A stretch of DNA of 64,000 bases. Source: Inhella sp. GTDB taxonomy: Bacteria; Pseudomonadota; Gammaproteobacteria; Burkholderiales; Burkholderiaceae_C. The notes beneath the pieces are model-generated. The model ran no database searches and was not told the DNA's origin. It saw only the letters and a list, made by a program, of their open reading frames with translations. Below, piece by piece: positions 44,076 through 53,400 of the stretch. Position 1 is the first letter of the stretch. Every line of letters starts with the position of its first letter. The stretch is from contig NZ_JAPZSY010000012.1 in the NCBI RefSeq assembly GCF_027532025.1, positions 61,647 through 125,646 of the forward strand. Reading direction: 5' to 3'. Made by a program: the position numbers and the translations under genes.

Positions 44076-44390
44076 TCACTCGTTGGGCACGAAGATCCAC
44101 AGCAGCGCGTAGACCAACAAGCTGCAGCCACTGAGGAACAGGCCCAGCACGAACAGCAGGCGCCAGCCCCAGGCCTCCAGGCCAGTGACCCGGGCCAGGC
44201 CGCCGCACACGCCGCCGATCCAGCGGTTGCTGCGGCTGCGGCGCAGGCCGTTCATGGCGGCGGCTGCATGGGCTGCGGGACCGGGGTCTTGCCCGTCCAG
44301 CACGCGGGCCTTGGCGCGGCTGAATTCCTCGTCGCTCAGCTTGCCATTGCTGTGCAGGGCGGAGAGGCGGTCGAGGTCGTCGGCGAACAT
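44076..44390 (-). CDS. PspC-domain membrane protein with an N-terminal SHOCT-like segment
   Basis: 104 residues. DLDRLSALHSNGKLSDEEFSR is a short SHOCT-type helix pair, and RWIGGVCGGLARVTGLEAWG is the PspC signature, followed by one membrane span (FVLGLFLSGCSLLVYALLW). PspC proteins sense envelope stress in the inner membrane with PspA/PspB; neither partner is in the window. It converges on zur with a 29-base gap. Confidence 0.82.
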   Translation of the reverse strand: MFADDLDRLSALHSNGKLSDEEFSRAKARVLDGQDPGPAAHAAAAMNGLRRSRSNRWIGGVCGGLARVTGLEAWGWRLLFVLGLFLSGCSLLVYALLWIFVPNE

Positions 44391-44509
44391 GGTGGGCTCC
44401 TTGGAGTGCCTGTTGAGGTGAGCGAATGGTGCGCTCCATCCCCTCTGGGCGCCTGCCCCTTGCGACGCAGCACCTGCTCTGCAGCACAGGGTGCATCAGC
44501 ACACGATGG

Positions 44510-44974
44510 TCAGCGCAAGACCTGCTCGATGAAACCTGCCTTGGCCGCTCGGTAGTCGTCGTCGCTGGCCCCTGCGTGCTGACGCTTGAGGGCGTTGTAT
44601 TGAGCGACCCGCGTGGCATCGCCGCGCAGCCGATCACGGAAGGTCAAAAAGACGTGTTCGTGGCTCGACCCTGCAGCGACCAGTTGCACGGCATGGTCAT
44701 GGGCCTCCAGCATGCACAGCATGGGGGTGCGCAGGGTGCCGGTCTTTTCTGTGTAGCCGTCGTCGACCAAGACAAGGCGCACCGTTTCGAGGTCCTTCAG
44801 CGCGACGAGCATCAGCACATCCAAGTCGCCTTTGGACAGGGCGCCAGGCAGGCTGGATGCACCGATGTGCTCGATCCGGGCCATCGGCCAATGAGCGAGC
44901 AGGCTTTCGCGAACCTGCTCGAACTTCTGGAGCAGAAGCGGTTGGTAATCGGCCGCTTCGTACAAGGCGGGCAT
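44510..44974 (-). CDS. GrpB/UPF0157-family nucleotidyltransferase-like protein
   Basis: 154 residues. IEHIGASSLPGALSKGDLDVLM matches the GrpB pattern of a nucleotidyltransferase fold (helix-turn with G-S then D-x-D), with a final ALKRQHAG. Family members include the pantothenate-pathway fusions, but the role of stand-alone forms is not settled. Its ATG overlaps the prfC stop by one base (TGATG). Between this gene and the PspC gene lie about 120 bases with nothing recognisable. Confidence 0.8.
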   Translation of the reverse strand: MPALYEAADYQPLLLQKFEQVRESLLAHWPMARIEHIGASSLPGALSKGDLDVLMLVALKDLETVRLVLVDDGYTEKTGTLRTPMLCMLEAHDHAVQLVAAGSSHEHVFLTFRDRLRGDATRVAQYNALKRQHAGASDDDYRAAKAGFIEQVLR

Positions 44975-46599
44975 CAGCCGTCCAGGCGCTTCTGGAACAC
45001 CAGCCCCGCGTGCTCGCGCAGCGCGTGGAAGTGGATCTTGGGCCAGTTCTCTTGGATGGCGCGCAACTCGGGCGCGTACTCCACCAAGATGGTCGGCGCG
45101 TCCACGGCGTCCAGGGCCATGCGGTGGTCGTTGGCGGCGATGAACTTCTTCAACTCGTTCTCGTCGTCGGCCGTGACCCAGCGCGCCACCTGGAAGCGGC
45201 AGGGCTGGATGCGGGCCTTGACGCCGTACTCGTGCTCCAGGCGGTGGGCCACCACCTCGAACTGCAGCTGGCCCACGGCGCCCAGCATCAGCACGCTGCC
45301 CGCCATGGGGCGGAAGACCTGGATGGCGCCTTCTTCGCCCAGCTGTTGCAGGCCGGCGCGCAGCTGCTTGGTCTTGAGCGGGTCGGCCACTTCCACGTTG
45401 CGGAACATTTCCGGCGCGAAGAAGGGCAGGCCGGTGAACTGCAGCGGCTCGCCTTCGGTCAGTGTGTCGCCCAGGTGCAGCACACCGTGGTTGGGGATGC
45501 CGATGATGTCGCCGCCGAAGGCCTCTTCCAGCAGCTCGCGGCGCTGCGACAGGAAGGACACCACGGTGTTGGGGCGGAAGTCCTTGCCCGTGCGCGTCAC
45601 CTTCAGGCGCATGCCGCGCTCGAAGTGGCCGCTGGCCACGCGCACGAAAGCGATGCGGTCGCGGTGCGCCGGGTCCATGTTGGCCTGGATCTTGAACACC
45701 ACGCCGCTGAACTTCTTTTCAGTGGGCTCCACCACGCGCTGCAGCGCGGCGCGCGGGCCCGGGGGCGGGGCCAATTCCACCAGGGCGTCCAGCACCTCGC
45801 GCACGCCGAAGTTGTTGATGGCCGAGCCGAAGAACATCGGCGTTTGGTGGCCGGCGAGGAACTCAGCATGGTCGAAGGGCGTGGCCGCTTCGCGCACCAG
45901 CTCCAGCTCGCCCTGCGCCTGGCCCCAAGCCATGCCGAAGCGGCTTTCGTGCGCGGGGTTGTCCAGGTCGGTGATCAGCTCTTCGTCGCCGCCGGCGCGG
46001 TCCTCGCCCGGGGCGAACACGCGCATGGTGCGGGCGCGCAGGTCCATCACGCCGCCGAACTGCTTGCCCATGCCCACCGGCCAGGTGAAGGGGCAAATGG
46101 CCATGCCGAGTTCTTGCTCCAGCTCGTCCATCAGGGCCAGCGGGTCTTTCACCTCGCGGTCCATCTTGTTGACGAAGGTGAGGATGGGCGTGTTGCGAGC
46201 GCGGCAAACCTGCAGCAGGCGGCGGGTTTGCGGCTCGACGCCGTTGGCGGCGTCGATGACCATCAGTGCCGCGTCCACGGCCGTCAGCACGCGGTAGGTG
46301 TCTTCGCTGAAGTCCTGGTGGCCCGGGGTGTCCAGCAGGTTGATGACGCAGTCGCGGTACTCCATCTGCATCACCGACGAGGCCACCGAAATGCCGCGCT
46401 GCTTCTCGATCTCCATCCAGTCGGAGGTGGCGTGGCGCGCGGCCTTGCGGGCCTTGACCGAGCCGGCGATTTGGATCGCGCCCGAGAACAGCAGCAGCTT
46501 TTCCGTCAGCGTGGTCTTGCCCGCGTCGGGGTGGCTGATGATGGCGAAGGTGCGACGGCGGCGCACTTCGCTGTCGATGCGAGAGAGGTCGGAGGACAT
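44974..46599 (-). CDS. prfC: peptide chain release factor 3
   Basis: Translational GTPase that recycles RF1 and RF2 from the ribosome after termination. 541 residues. G1 SHPDAGKTTLTEK, switch I with QRGISVASSVMQ, G3 DTPGHQDF, G4 NKMDRE, then the RF3-specific domains II and III (RPNTVVSFLSQRRELLEEA, FEVVAHRLEHEYG). It is followed by grpB in one unit and divergent from the OPT transporter gene; the 141-base gap between them carries both promoters. Confidence 0.97.
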   Translation of the reverse strand: MSSDLSRIDSEVRRRRTFAIISHPDAGKTTLTEKLLLFSGAIQIAGSVKARKAARHATSDWMEIEKQRGISVASSVMQMEYRDCVINLLDTPGHQDFSEDTYRVLTAVDAALMVIDAANGVEPQTRRLLQVCRARNTPILTFVNKMDREVKDPLALMDELEQELGMAICPFTWPVGMGKQFGGVMDLRARTMRVFAPGEDRAGGDEELITDLDNPAHESRFGMAWGQAQGELELVREAATPFDHAEFLAGHQTPMFFGSAINNFGVREVLDALVELAPPPGPRAALQRVVEPTEKKFSGVVFKIQANMDPAHRDRIAFVRVASGHFERGMRLKVTRTGKDFRPNTVVSFLSQRRELLEEAFGGDIIGIPNHGVLHLGDTLTEGEPLQFTGLPFFAPEMFRNVEVADPLKTKQLRAGLQQLGEEGAIQVFRPMAGSVLMLGAVGQLQFEVVAHRLEHEYGVKARIQPCRFQVARWVTADDENELKKFIAANDHRMALDAVDAPTILVEYAPELRAIQENWPKIHFHALREHAGLVFQKRLDG

Positions 46600-46740
46600 G
46601 GCAGGCTTTCGGGCGTAACCCGCGATTATCGAACCTCGGGTTTTCCCCGGCCATGCGCCAAGCCGGGGCGGCCCCGGCGAGCAAACTTGGCCTTAATGTT
46701 GCGGGTTGTCCAAGCTGCGGTCTCGGCCGCCCTGCCCCGC

Positions 46741-48540
46741 ATGTCTACCCCCGCCCTCGACCCCACCGACGACCGCCGCTGGGCTTGGCTGCCCCCCATC
46801 GGCTCCCCCGGCTATTACGGCCTGCTGGTGGCGGTGGGCATGCTCGTGCTGGGGCCGTTGGGTGGCCTGGCCGCCAGTTACATGAACTTTGCCGTGGGCT
46901 TCTATGTGAATGCCCAGGTGATGGCGGGCATCCTGGGCTCCATCGTCACCCTGGGCTACGGTGCGGCCGGGCGCCACGGCGCCAACTACATGCAGACCAT
47001 GGCCGCCAGCGTGGCCGGCATGATGGCCATGAGCTCGCTGCTGCAGGCCCGCGTGTGGCTGGGTTTGCCGCCGGTGCCGCACTGGCAGTTGGTGACCTAC
47101 ATGCTGGCCATCGGCCTGCTGGGCTGCGGCATCGGCATGCTGTACACGCCGGTGCTGGTGGAGCGCATGAAGCTCACCTACCCCTCAGGTCTGGCCGTGG
47201 CCAACATCATCCGAGCACTGACCGACCCGGTGCTGCTCAGGCGCTCGGTGGGCCGGCTGTTCGGTGGCATGGCTGCCGGCCTGGGGCTGGGCGTGGCCTC
47301 GGTCAAGGTTGCGGTGCTGGGCGCCATCGAGATGAGCGTGGCCACCTTCGGCGCCGGGCTCATCGTGGGCGCACGCATCACCATCCCGGCCATCACCTCG
47401 GGCCTGCTGTTTTGGGCGCTGACGCCCACCTTCGTCGACATCGGCTGGCTGCAAGAAGGCGAGCCGTTTCGCAAGATCGCCTTCCTGATTGCGCTGGGCC
47501 TGATCCTGGGCGCCACCTTCATCGACATCGCGCTCATCCTCTGGCAAGCCGTGCAGCGCCTGCGCGGCATCGACCCCAACCCGCTGCCGCCGACGGACGA
47601 AACCCGTGGCCCGCGCCACAGCGTGCCGCGCTTGCTGGCCTTCGTGGCCGCCAGCGCCGTGGCCGTGGTGGTCTGCGGCACGCAGTTCTTCGACGTGCCC
47701 CTGCTCTTCATGGTGATGGGCTTGGCCATGACCGCCGTGCTGGTGATGGGCAATGGCATTTCGGTGGGCATCAGCGACAGCAACCCCATCAGCTCGGCCT
47801 TCGTGGTCAGCGTCATCGTTTTCGCGCTGGCCGGCCTGACCGACCCCATGGTCGGCCTGATGGCGGCCACCGTGCTGCTGGTGGCCACCAGCATCGGGTG
47901 CGACATGCAACAAGACCGCAGCACCGGCTGGCGCCTGGGCAGCAATCGCACGCTGCAGTTCCGCTTCCAGGTGGGGGGCATCTTCCTCGGGGCCCTGCTG
48001 GCGGTGGGCATCGCCGAGCTGTTCATGTCGGCCTACCCGGTGCTCAAGCTGGACCAGACCCTGATGAGCGCCGACCAGCAGCCCGCGCAGTGGTCGTCGG
48101 CCATGACCTACAAGTTCGTGGGCGTGCTGCGGGGGCTGGCCGAGCCCAACCCGCACCAAACCCAAGCCATCGTGTTGGGCTTGGTGGTGGGTTTCGCGAT
48201 GGAGTTGGCGCGCAAGCTGCTCAAGCGTGCGGCCGCCTACCAGCGCTGGGTGGCCTCGGGCCGGGCGGGTTTCGCCACCGACTTTTGCGTCGATGCCCTG
48301 GTGCTGCCCAGCCCCTACGCCTTCAGTTTTGGCGGTTTCGTGAATCTGCCCACTTCCCTGTGGTTTGGCATCGGCGGTATCGTTTCCTCCGTGGTCAACA
48401 CCTTCGCCCAACGACGCCAGCGCGACGACACGCTGCCCAGCGACATGAGCGCCACGTCGCTGCTGGGCGGTGGCTTGATCGCCGGCGATGCTTTGGCGGC
48501 CCTGGGCCTGGGCGTGGTGGGCCTGTTGGCCCTGCTCTGA
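46741..48540 (+). CDS. OPT-family oligopeptide transporter
   Basis: 599 residues with about 15 membrane segments from a cytoplasmic N-terminus (WLPPIGSPGYYG). Marks: MNFAVGFYVNAQVMAGILGS, LTYPSGLAVANIIRAL, SIGCDMQQDRSTGWRLG and SPYAFSFGGFVNLP. OPT proteins use the proton gradient to take up small peptides, glutathione or metal chelates (YSL branch). The ATG at 46741 has no strong Shine-Dalgarno. The stop overlaps the next gene's ATG by one base, hinting at a functional pair. Confidence 0.88.
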   Translation: MSTPALDPTDDRRWAWLPPIGSPGYYGLLVAVGMLVLGPLGGLAASYMNFAVGFYVNAQVMAGILGSIVTLGYGAAGRHGANYMQTMAASVAGMMAMSSLLQARVWLGLPPVPHWQLVTYMLAIGLLGCGIGMLYTPVLVERMKLTYPSGLAVANIIRALTDPVLLRRSVGRLFGGMAAGLGLGVASVKVAVLGAIEMSVATFGAGLIVGARITIPAITSGLLFWALTPTFVDIGWLQEGEPFRKIAFLIALGLILGATFIDIALILWQAVQRLRGIDPNPLPPTDETRGPRHSVPRLLAFVAASAVAVVVCGTQFFDVPLLFMVMGLAMTAVLVMGNGISVGISDSNPISSAFVVSVIVFALAGLTDPMVGLMAATVLLVATSIGCDMQQDRSTGWRLGSNRTLQFRFQVGGIFLGALLAVGIAELFMSAYPVLKLDQTLMSADQQPAQWSSAMTYKFVGVLRGLAEPNPHQTQAIVLGLVVGFAMELARKLLKRAAAYQRWVASGRAGFATDFCVDALVLPSPYAFSFGGFVNLPTSLWFGIGGIVSSVVNTFAQRRQRDDTLPSDMSATSLLGGGLIAGDALAALGLGVVGLLALL

Positions 48541-49451
48541 TGCTGGAACGCCGACGCTTCATCGCCACCGCCCCGTGGGGTCTGGCGTGGGCGTCGGGTT
48601 CTGCCCAAGCAGCGCGTCCAGAAGCGGCGCTGCGCATGCCGGGCCCGCCGTTTCGCGTGGGCGAGTACCCCTACTTCCAAGGCGACCTGGCCGCCTTGGC
48701 CCTGCAAAAAGTCGGCATCACGACGCCGCTGGAGATCCTCTCCACCCAGACGTGGCCCCGCCAAGTGCGCGAACTCCACGACGGCCACGCCGATCTGGCC
48801 CCGCTGCCCGCCGTCGACCCCGGCCTGTACGCCAAGTTTCACGTGCGGCGCGTGGACTTCCCCATCCGGCGCGGTTTGCTCGGGGTACGCCAACTGGTGG
48901 TGCGCAGCGACCGGGTGGATGAATTCGCACGCTTGCCCGATCTGGCCGCGCTGCAGAGGCGCTACCGCTTGGGCTACGGCACCGAATGGGGCGACTTGCC
49001 GGTGATGCGCCAGCTGGGCTTTCGGGTGGCCACCGAGCGCACCACCGCCCTGCTTTACGAGGGGCTGCGCAACGGACGCATTGACTTTTTGAGCCGTGGG
49101 CTGAACGAGGCCCCCTCCGAGGTGCCCCGCTTCACCGGGCCGGATCAGGAGTTTTCGCTGGTGCCCGGGGTGCTGCTGTTCTACCCGCTGGACGACTGTT
49201 ATTTCGTCAGCCACCGCCGCCCCGAGCTGGCCGCCCGGCTGCTGCGTGGCCTGCGAACGGCGCTGGCCGATGGCAGCTACCGCCAGCTGTTCCACCAGCA
49301 CTTCGGCGAATCCCTGGCCGCGGTGCGCGATGCCCGCGTCTGGCGGCTGGACGCCTACCCGCGCCCGCCGGGGCTGCCTTTGAGCGACTACGACGTGCTT
49401 CAACGCTGGATGCCCAGGCGTGCCGCTGCTCAGCTCCCGCAACACGCCTGA
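48540..49451 (+). CDS. periplasmic solute-binding-like protein
   Basis: 303 residues with a Tat-like or Sec signal (MLERRRFIATAPWGLAWASG, cut after AQA). The SBP_bac_3-like pattern is FRVGEYPYFQGDLAAL at the start and GLRNGRIDFLSRGLNEAP in the middle, though overall similarity to a named binding protein is weak. TGATG coupling to the OPT gene suggests it works with that transporter, which would be unusual since OPT carriers normally need none. The ligand is unknown. Confidence 0.7.
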   Translation: MLERRRFIATAPWGLAWASGSAQAARPEAALRMPGPPFRVGEYPYFQGDLAALALQKVGITTPLEILSTQTWPRQVRELHDGHADLAPLPAVDPGLYAKFHVRRVDFPIRRGLLGVRQLVVRSDRVDEFARLPDLAALQRRYRLGYGTEWGDLPVMRQLGFRVATERTTALLYEGLRNGRIDFLSRGLNEAPSEVPRFTGPDQEFSLVPGVLLFYPLDDCYFVSHRRPELAARLLRGLRTALADGSYRQLFHQHFGESLAAVRDARVWRLDAYPRPPGLPLSDYDVLQRWMPRRAAAQLPQHA

Positions 49452-49493
49452 GCCCCGTAGGATGGGGCCTTGACCACCCGCCCAGGAGACCCC

Positions 49494-50216
49494 ATGAGCG
49501 ACGCTTCGTTCAGCAAATTGGTGCCCGGTTTCGAGTTCCTGCAAGGCCTGATGAAGAACGCCGGTCAAAACCTGCCCGGAGTCGGTGCCATCGGTCAGTG
49601 GGTGGCGCCCACGCTCAACCCCGAGGAATTGGGCAAGCGCATCGAAGAGCTGCGCACCGTGCAGTTCTGGTTGGAACAAAACGCCCGCATGCTGGCCGCC
49701 ACCATCCAGGCCCTGGAGGTGCAGCGCATGACGCTGTCCACCCTCAAGACCATGAACGTGCCGCTGGCCGAACTCAAGGAGGCGCTGAAGGTGCCCGACC
49801 TCAGCGGCGTCCCCGGCGTACCTGGCGTGCCACCAGGCGCGGTGAAGGCCGGCAAAAAAGTGGCCAAAAAGGCTGCAGGGGCTGCCCTCAAGGGCGCCAG
49901 CAAGGTGGCGGCTGCGGCCGCCGACAAGGTGGACCCTCAAGAGAAGGCCGCATTGGGCGTGGACCCGATGCAATGGTGGGGGGCACTCACGCAGCAGTTC
50001 AGCCAAGTGGCCGCCAACGCCATGAAAGACAGCGCCACCGACGCCGCCAAGGGCTTGGCGCAAAGCCTCGTCAAGCAAAGCATCGATGCCGCGGGCGACA
50101 CCCTGCGCAAGGCGGCCAGCGTGCCGCAGGCCGTGGCCAAGAGCCTCACCCCCCGCACGCCCGCGGACCCGGCGGCCCCGCGCAAACGCAGCACCAGCAG
50201 CACGCGGCGCGGATGA
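49494..50216 (+). CDS. PhaM-like polyhydroxyalkanoate granule-associated protein
   Basis: 240 residues. The N-terminal half has GFEFLQGLMKNAG, PTLNPEELGKRIEELRTVQFWLEQN and MLAATIQALEVQRM, the pattern of the PhaM/PHA-granule family. The C-terminal half is rich in Ala and Lys (KKVAKKAAGAALKG), like the DNA-binding tail of PhaM that tethers granules to the nucleoid. A Shine-Dalgarno CAGGAG is five bases before the ATG at 49494. It suggests the cell stores PHB, though phaC is not in the window. The stop overlaps glcD as ATGA. Confidence 0.75.
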   Translation: MSDASFSKLVPGFEFLQGLMKNAGQNLPGVGAIGQWVAPTLNPEELGKRIEELRTVQFWLEQNARMLAATIQALEVQRMTLSTLKTMNVPLAELKEALKVPDLSGVPGVPGVPPGAVKAGKKVAKKAAGAALKGASKVAAAAADKVDPQEKAALGVDPMQWWGALTQQFSQVAANAMKDSATDAAKGLAQSLVKQSIDAAGDTLRKAASVPQAVAKSLTPRTPADPAAPRKRSTSSTRRG

Positions 50217-51718
50217 GCCTGGCGGCCGCGATCGACGGGCGGAGCACCGAACGCGCCGAGCGCCAGCGCGCCCTGCTGGCGGCGCTCAAACCCGTGCTGC
50301 CGGCCGAAAGCCTGCTCTGGCGCGACGCGCAGCTCGCCCCTTTTGAGTGTGACGGATTCACCGCCATGCGCGCGCGCCCACTGGCGGTGGCCCTGCCCGC
50401 GAGTGAAGACGAACTCGTGGCGGTGCTGAAGGCCGCGCACGCCCTGGGCGTGCCCATCGTGCCGCGAGGCGCCGGCACCGGCCTGTCGGGCGGCGCCATG
50501 CCGCACGCCACGGGCCTGAGCCTGGGCCTGAGCAAGTTCAACCGCGTGCTGGCCATCGACCCGCTGGCCCGCACCGCACGCGTGCAGTGCGGCGTGCGCA
50601 ACCTCGCCATCAGCGAGGCGGCCGCCGTGCACGGCCTGTACTACGCGCCCGACCCCAGCAGCCAAATCGCCTGCACCATCGGTGGCAACGTCAGCGAGAA
50701 CGCCGGTGGCGTGCACTGCCTGAAGTACGGGCTCACGCTGCACAACGTCATCGGCTTGAAAGGCTACACCGCCGCGGGCGAACCCCTCGAGCTGGGCAGC
50801 ATGGCCGGCGCCATCGACACCGCCGGCCCCGACCTGCTGGCCCTGGCCATCGGCAGCGAGGGCCTGCTGATGGTGGTGACCGAGGTGCTGGTGCGCCTGA
50901 CCCCGAAGCCCGCGCTGGCGCGCTGCCTGCTGGCCAGCTTCGACGAGGTGACGAAGGCCGGCGAGGCCGTGGCCGCGCTCATCGCCGCCGGCCTGACGCC
51001 CGCCGGCCTGGAGATGATGGACAAGCCCATGACCGCGGCCGTCGAGGCCTTCGTGCACGCTGGTTACGACCTGAATGCCGCCGCCCTCCTGCTGTGCGAA
51101 AGCGATGGCGAGCCCGCCAGCGTGGAGGCCGAGCTGGCGCAGATGCGCGCCGTGCTCGAGCGCTGCGGTGCCACCCGCATCGAGGTCAGCCGCGACGAGG
51201 CCGAGCGCCTGCGCTTCTGGAGCGGCCGCAAGAACGCCTTCCCCGCCAGCGGGCGCCTGAGCCCCGACTACCTGTGCATGGACGCCTCCATCCCCCGCCG
51301 CCGCCTGGCCGAGATGCTGCAGCGCATCGAGGCCATGCAAGGCGACTGGGGCCTGCGCTGCGCCAACGTCTTCCACGCCGGCGACGGCAACCTGCACCCG
51401 CTGATCTTGTTCGATGGCCATGACCCCGATCAGGTCCGCCGGGCCGAGGGCTTCGGCGCCGCCATCTTGGCCACGGCCGTGGCCATGGGCGGCACCATCA
51501 CCGGCGAACACGGCGTGGGCGTGGAAAAGCTCGGCTCCATGTGCGTGCAGTTCAGCGCCGAAGAGCTGAAGGCCTTCCACGGCGTCAAGGCCGCCTGGGA
51601 CCCGAGCGGTCACCTGAACCCGGGTAAGGCCATCCCGCTGCTGAACCGCTGCGCGGAAGGAGGCCAGTTGTGGGTGCGCGGCGGCGTGCTGCCGCACCCC
51701 GAGCTGGAGCGCTTTTGA
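50213..51718 (+). CDS. glcD: glycolate oxidase FAD-binding subunit
   Basis: 501 residues. FAD_binding_4 domain: PIVPRGAGTGLSGGAMP, TIGGNVSENAGGVHCLKYG, and the oxidase C-terminal domain with GEHGVGVEKLG and CANVFHAGDGNLHP. GlcD carries the FAD that oxidises glycolate to glyoxylate; GlcE and the iron-sulfur subunit GlcF complete the enzyme. Starts in an ATGA overlap with the PhaM-like gene. Glyoxylate would go to malate synthase G, encoded at 18.5 kb. Confidence 0.94.
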   Translation: MSLAAAIDGRSTERAERQRALLAALKPVLPAESLLWRDAQLAPFECDGFTAMRARPLAVALPASEDELVAVLKAAHALGVPIVPRGAGTGLSGGAMPHATGLSLGLSKFNRVLAIDPLARTARVQCGVRNLAISEAAAVHGLYYAPDPSSQIACTIGGNVSENAGGVHCLKYGLTLHNVIGLKGYTAAGEPLELGSMAGAIDTAGPDLLALAIGSEGLLMVVTEVLVRLTPKPALARCLLASFDEVTKAGEAVAALIAAGLTPAGLEMMDKPMTAAVEAFVHAGYDLNAAALLLCESDGEPASVEAELAQMRAVLERCGATRIEVSRDEAERLRFWSGRKNAFPASGRLSPDYLCMDASIPRRRLAEMLQRIEAMQGDWGLRCANVFHAGDGNLHPLILFDGHDPDQVRRAEGFGAAILATAVAMGGTITGEHGVGVEKLGSMCVQFSAEELKAFHGVKAAWDPSGHLNPGKAIPLLNRCAEGGQLWVRGGVLPHPELERF

Positions 51719-52803
51719 TGCGCACCATCGCCGAGCGCCTGCGCGAAGCCAGCGCCCGCCGCCAGCCGCTGGAGTTGCTCGGCCACGGCAGCAAGCGCTT
51801 CTATGGCGGCGTGCCGCAAGGCGCACTTTGGCCCCTGGGGCAAGAGCCCGAACTGGTGGGCGTGCGGGCCTTCGAGCCTTCGGAGCTTCACGTCACCGTC
51901 GGTGCCGCCACGCCGCTGCGCGATCTGGAGCACCTGCTCGCCCAGCACGGCCAGCACCTGGCCTGCGAGCCGCCGCGTTTTGGCAACGAGGGCACCGTGG
52001 GCGGCCTCATCGCCACCGGCCTGAGCGGCCCCGCGCGCCCTTACAGAGGCGCGGTGCGCGACCACCTGTTGGGCCTCACGCTCATCGACGGCCAAGGCCA
52101 AGTGCTGAAGTTCGGCGGCACGTTGATGAAGAACGTGGCCGGCTTTGACGTGAGCCGCCTGATGGTGGGCGCGATGGGCACGCTGGGCCTGATCGCCGAG
52201 GCCACCCTCCAAGTGGCGCCATTGCCGCAGGCCCGGGCCACGCTGCACTTCCACGCCGCGGCCGACGACGCCCTGCACGCCATGAACCGCGCCGCCGCCC
52301 AAGGTTTTCCCTTGAGCGCCAGCGCCTGGTGGGATGGCGGCCTGCTGCTGCGCTTGGCTGGCAACGAAGCCGCCGTGGCCAGCGCCCGCCAGCGCCTGGG
52401 CGGCGAGCTTCTGCCCGCCGACGCGGCCGATGCCTTTTGGGCCGGCCTGCGCCACCAAACCGACGAGTTCTTCGCCGGCGCCGTGCGCGCCATCCAGGCG
52501 GGCAGCGGCGTGGCCATCTGGCGCCTGTCGGTGCCGCCCACCGCGCCCATGCTCAAGGTGCCCGGCGAGCAGCTCATCGAGTGGGGCGGCGCCCTGCGCT
52601 GGCTCGTCACCCCGCTGGAAGGCGGCCGCATCCGCGACCTGGCCCGCCGTGCCGGCGGTCAGGCCACGCTGTACGCAGCGATGGACAAGGCTGGCCCGGT
52701 CTTCGAGCCGCCCTCGGCCGTGCTGGCCCCGGTGCTGGCGCGGCTGAAGGCGCAGTTCGACCCGGCGGGGGTGATCAACCCGGGTCGCAGCGGTTGGGCG
52801 TGA
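51718..52803 (+). CDS. glcE: glycolate oxidase subunit GlcE
   Basis: 361 residues. A second FAD_binding_4 protein lacking the long oxidase domain of GlcD: ELLGHGSKRFYGG, FGNEGTVGGLIATGLSGPARPY, GGTLMKNVAGFDVSRLMVGAMG, and a final DPAGVINPGRSGW. TGATG coupling with glcD. The usual third gene glcF does not follow; an unknown gene begins in a GTGA overlap instead. Confidence 0.93.
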   Translation: MRTIAERLREASARRQPLELLGHGSKRFYGGVPQGALWPLGQEPELVGVRAFEPSELHVTVGAATPLRDLEHLLAQHGQHLACEPPRFGNEGTVGGLIATGLSGPARPYRGAVRDHLLGLTLIDGQGQVLKFGGTLMKNVAGFDVSRLMVGAMGTLGLIAEATLQVAPLPQARATLHFHAAADDALHAMNRAAAQGFPLSASAWWDGGLLLRLAGNEAAVASARQRLGGELLPADAADAFWAGLRHQTDEFFAGAVRAIQAGSGVAIWRLSVPPTAPMLKVPGEQLIEWGGALRWLVTPLEGGRIRDLARRAGGQATLYAAMDKAGPVFEPPSAVLAPVLARLKAQFDPAGVINPGRSGWA

Positions 52804-53384
52804 GGTCCCGCTGGCGTTCAGGCGGGGCGGCCAGCAGGCCGATCGCCGCACTCTTGGCCGTGCTGCCTCCGCTGGGCTTGGCCTGGGCGCTGTCGTTCGT
52901 CGGACCGCCGCCTGCCGATGCGCCCCGCGCCTTCGCCACGATGGCCGTGCTCGCCGTGCCGCTTCCGCGCAGCACGGCGGGCAATCCCGCACCGGCGGTC
53001 GCTCGCCCGCTGCCCCGGTCGCCGGTGCTGCCGCAGCCGTTGGCGGCCTCGGTCCATCCGGCGGGCGATCCTGTCTCGCCCGCTCCGGCCGACACGCCGT
53101 CCGAGGCCACGGCGCCCGCGGACGTCGCCAGCGGGCCACTTCGGGTGTCGCCTCAGGATGTGCAGCGCGCCATGGCCGCCGCTCGCCACCCGGTCTGGCA
53201 GCAGGCGGAGCGATCGGGGCAGCGACTGAACCCCGAACCCGTCAGCCAGCAAGAGCGCCTGGGTGCCTCCATCGCGCGTGCGGCCAAGCCCGACTGTTTC
53301 GGCAAGGAGCAAGGCGCCGCGGGCTTGTTCGCGCTGGTGGCGATCCCGGTTCAGATCGCCCGCGACAGCTGCAAGATGCCCTGA
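52800..53384 (+). CDS. membrane-anchored protein of unknown function in the glc unit
   Basis: 194 residues starting at GTG 52800, which overlaps the glcE stop as GTGA. The N-terminus is positively charged (VRSRWRSGG), then one membrane span (AALLAVLPPLGLAWALSFV), a Pro/Ala-rich periplasmic linker (about 45-115), a helical part with two short basic helices, and a conserved-looking end with two Cys (KPDCFGKEQGAAG and ARDSCKM). The two Cys may pair in the periplasm. I do not recognise the family; TonB-like topology is a superficial resemblance. Confidence 0.65.
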   Translation: MRSRWRSGGAASRPIAALLAVLPPLGLAWALSFVGPPPADAPRAFATMAVLAVPLPRSTAGNPAPAVARPLPRSPVLPQPLAASVHPAGDPVSPAPADTPSEATAPADVASGPLRVSPQDVQRAMAAARHPVWQQAERSGQRLNPEPVSQQERLGASIARAAKPDCFGKEQGAAGLFALVAIPVQIARDSCKMP

Positions 53385-53400
53385 GCGGCGCCTTGGCGCG

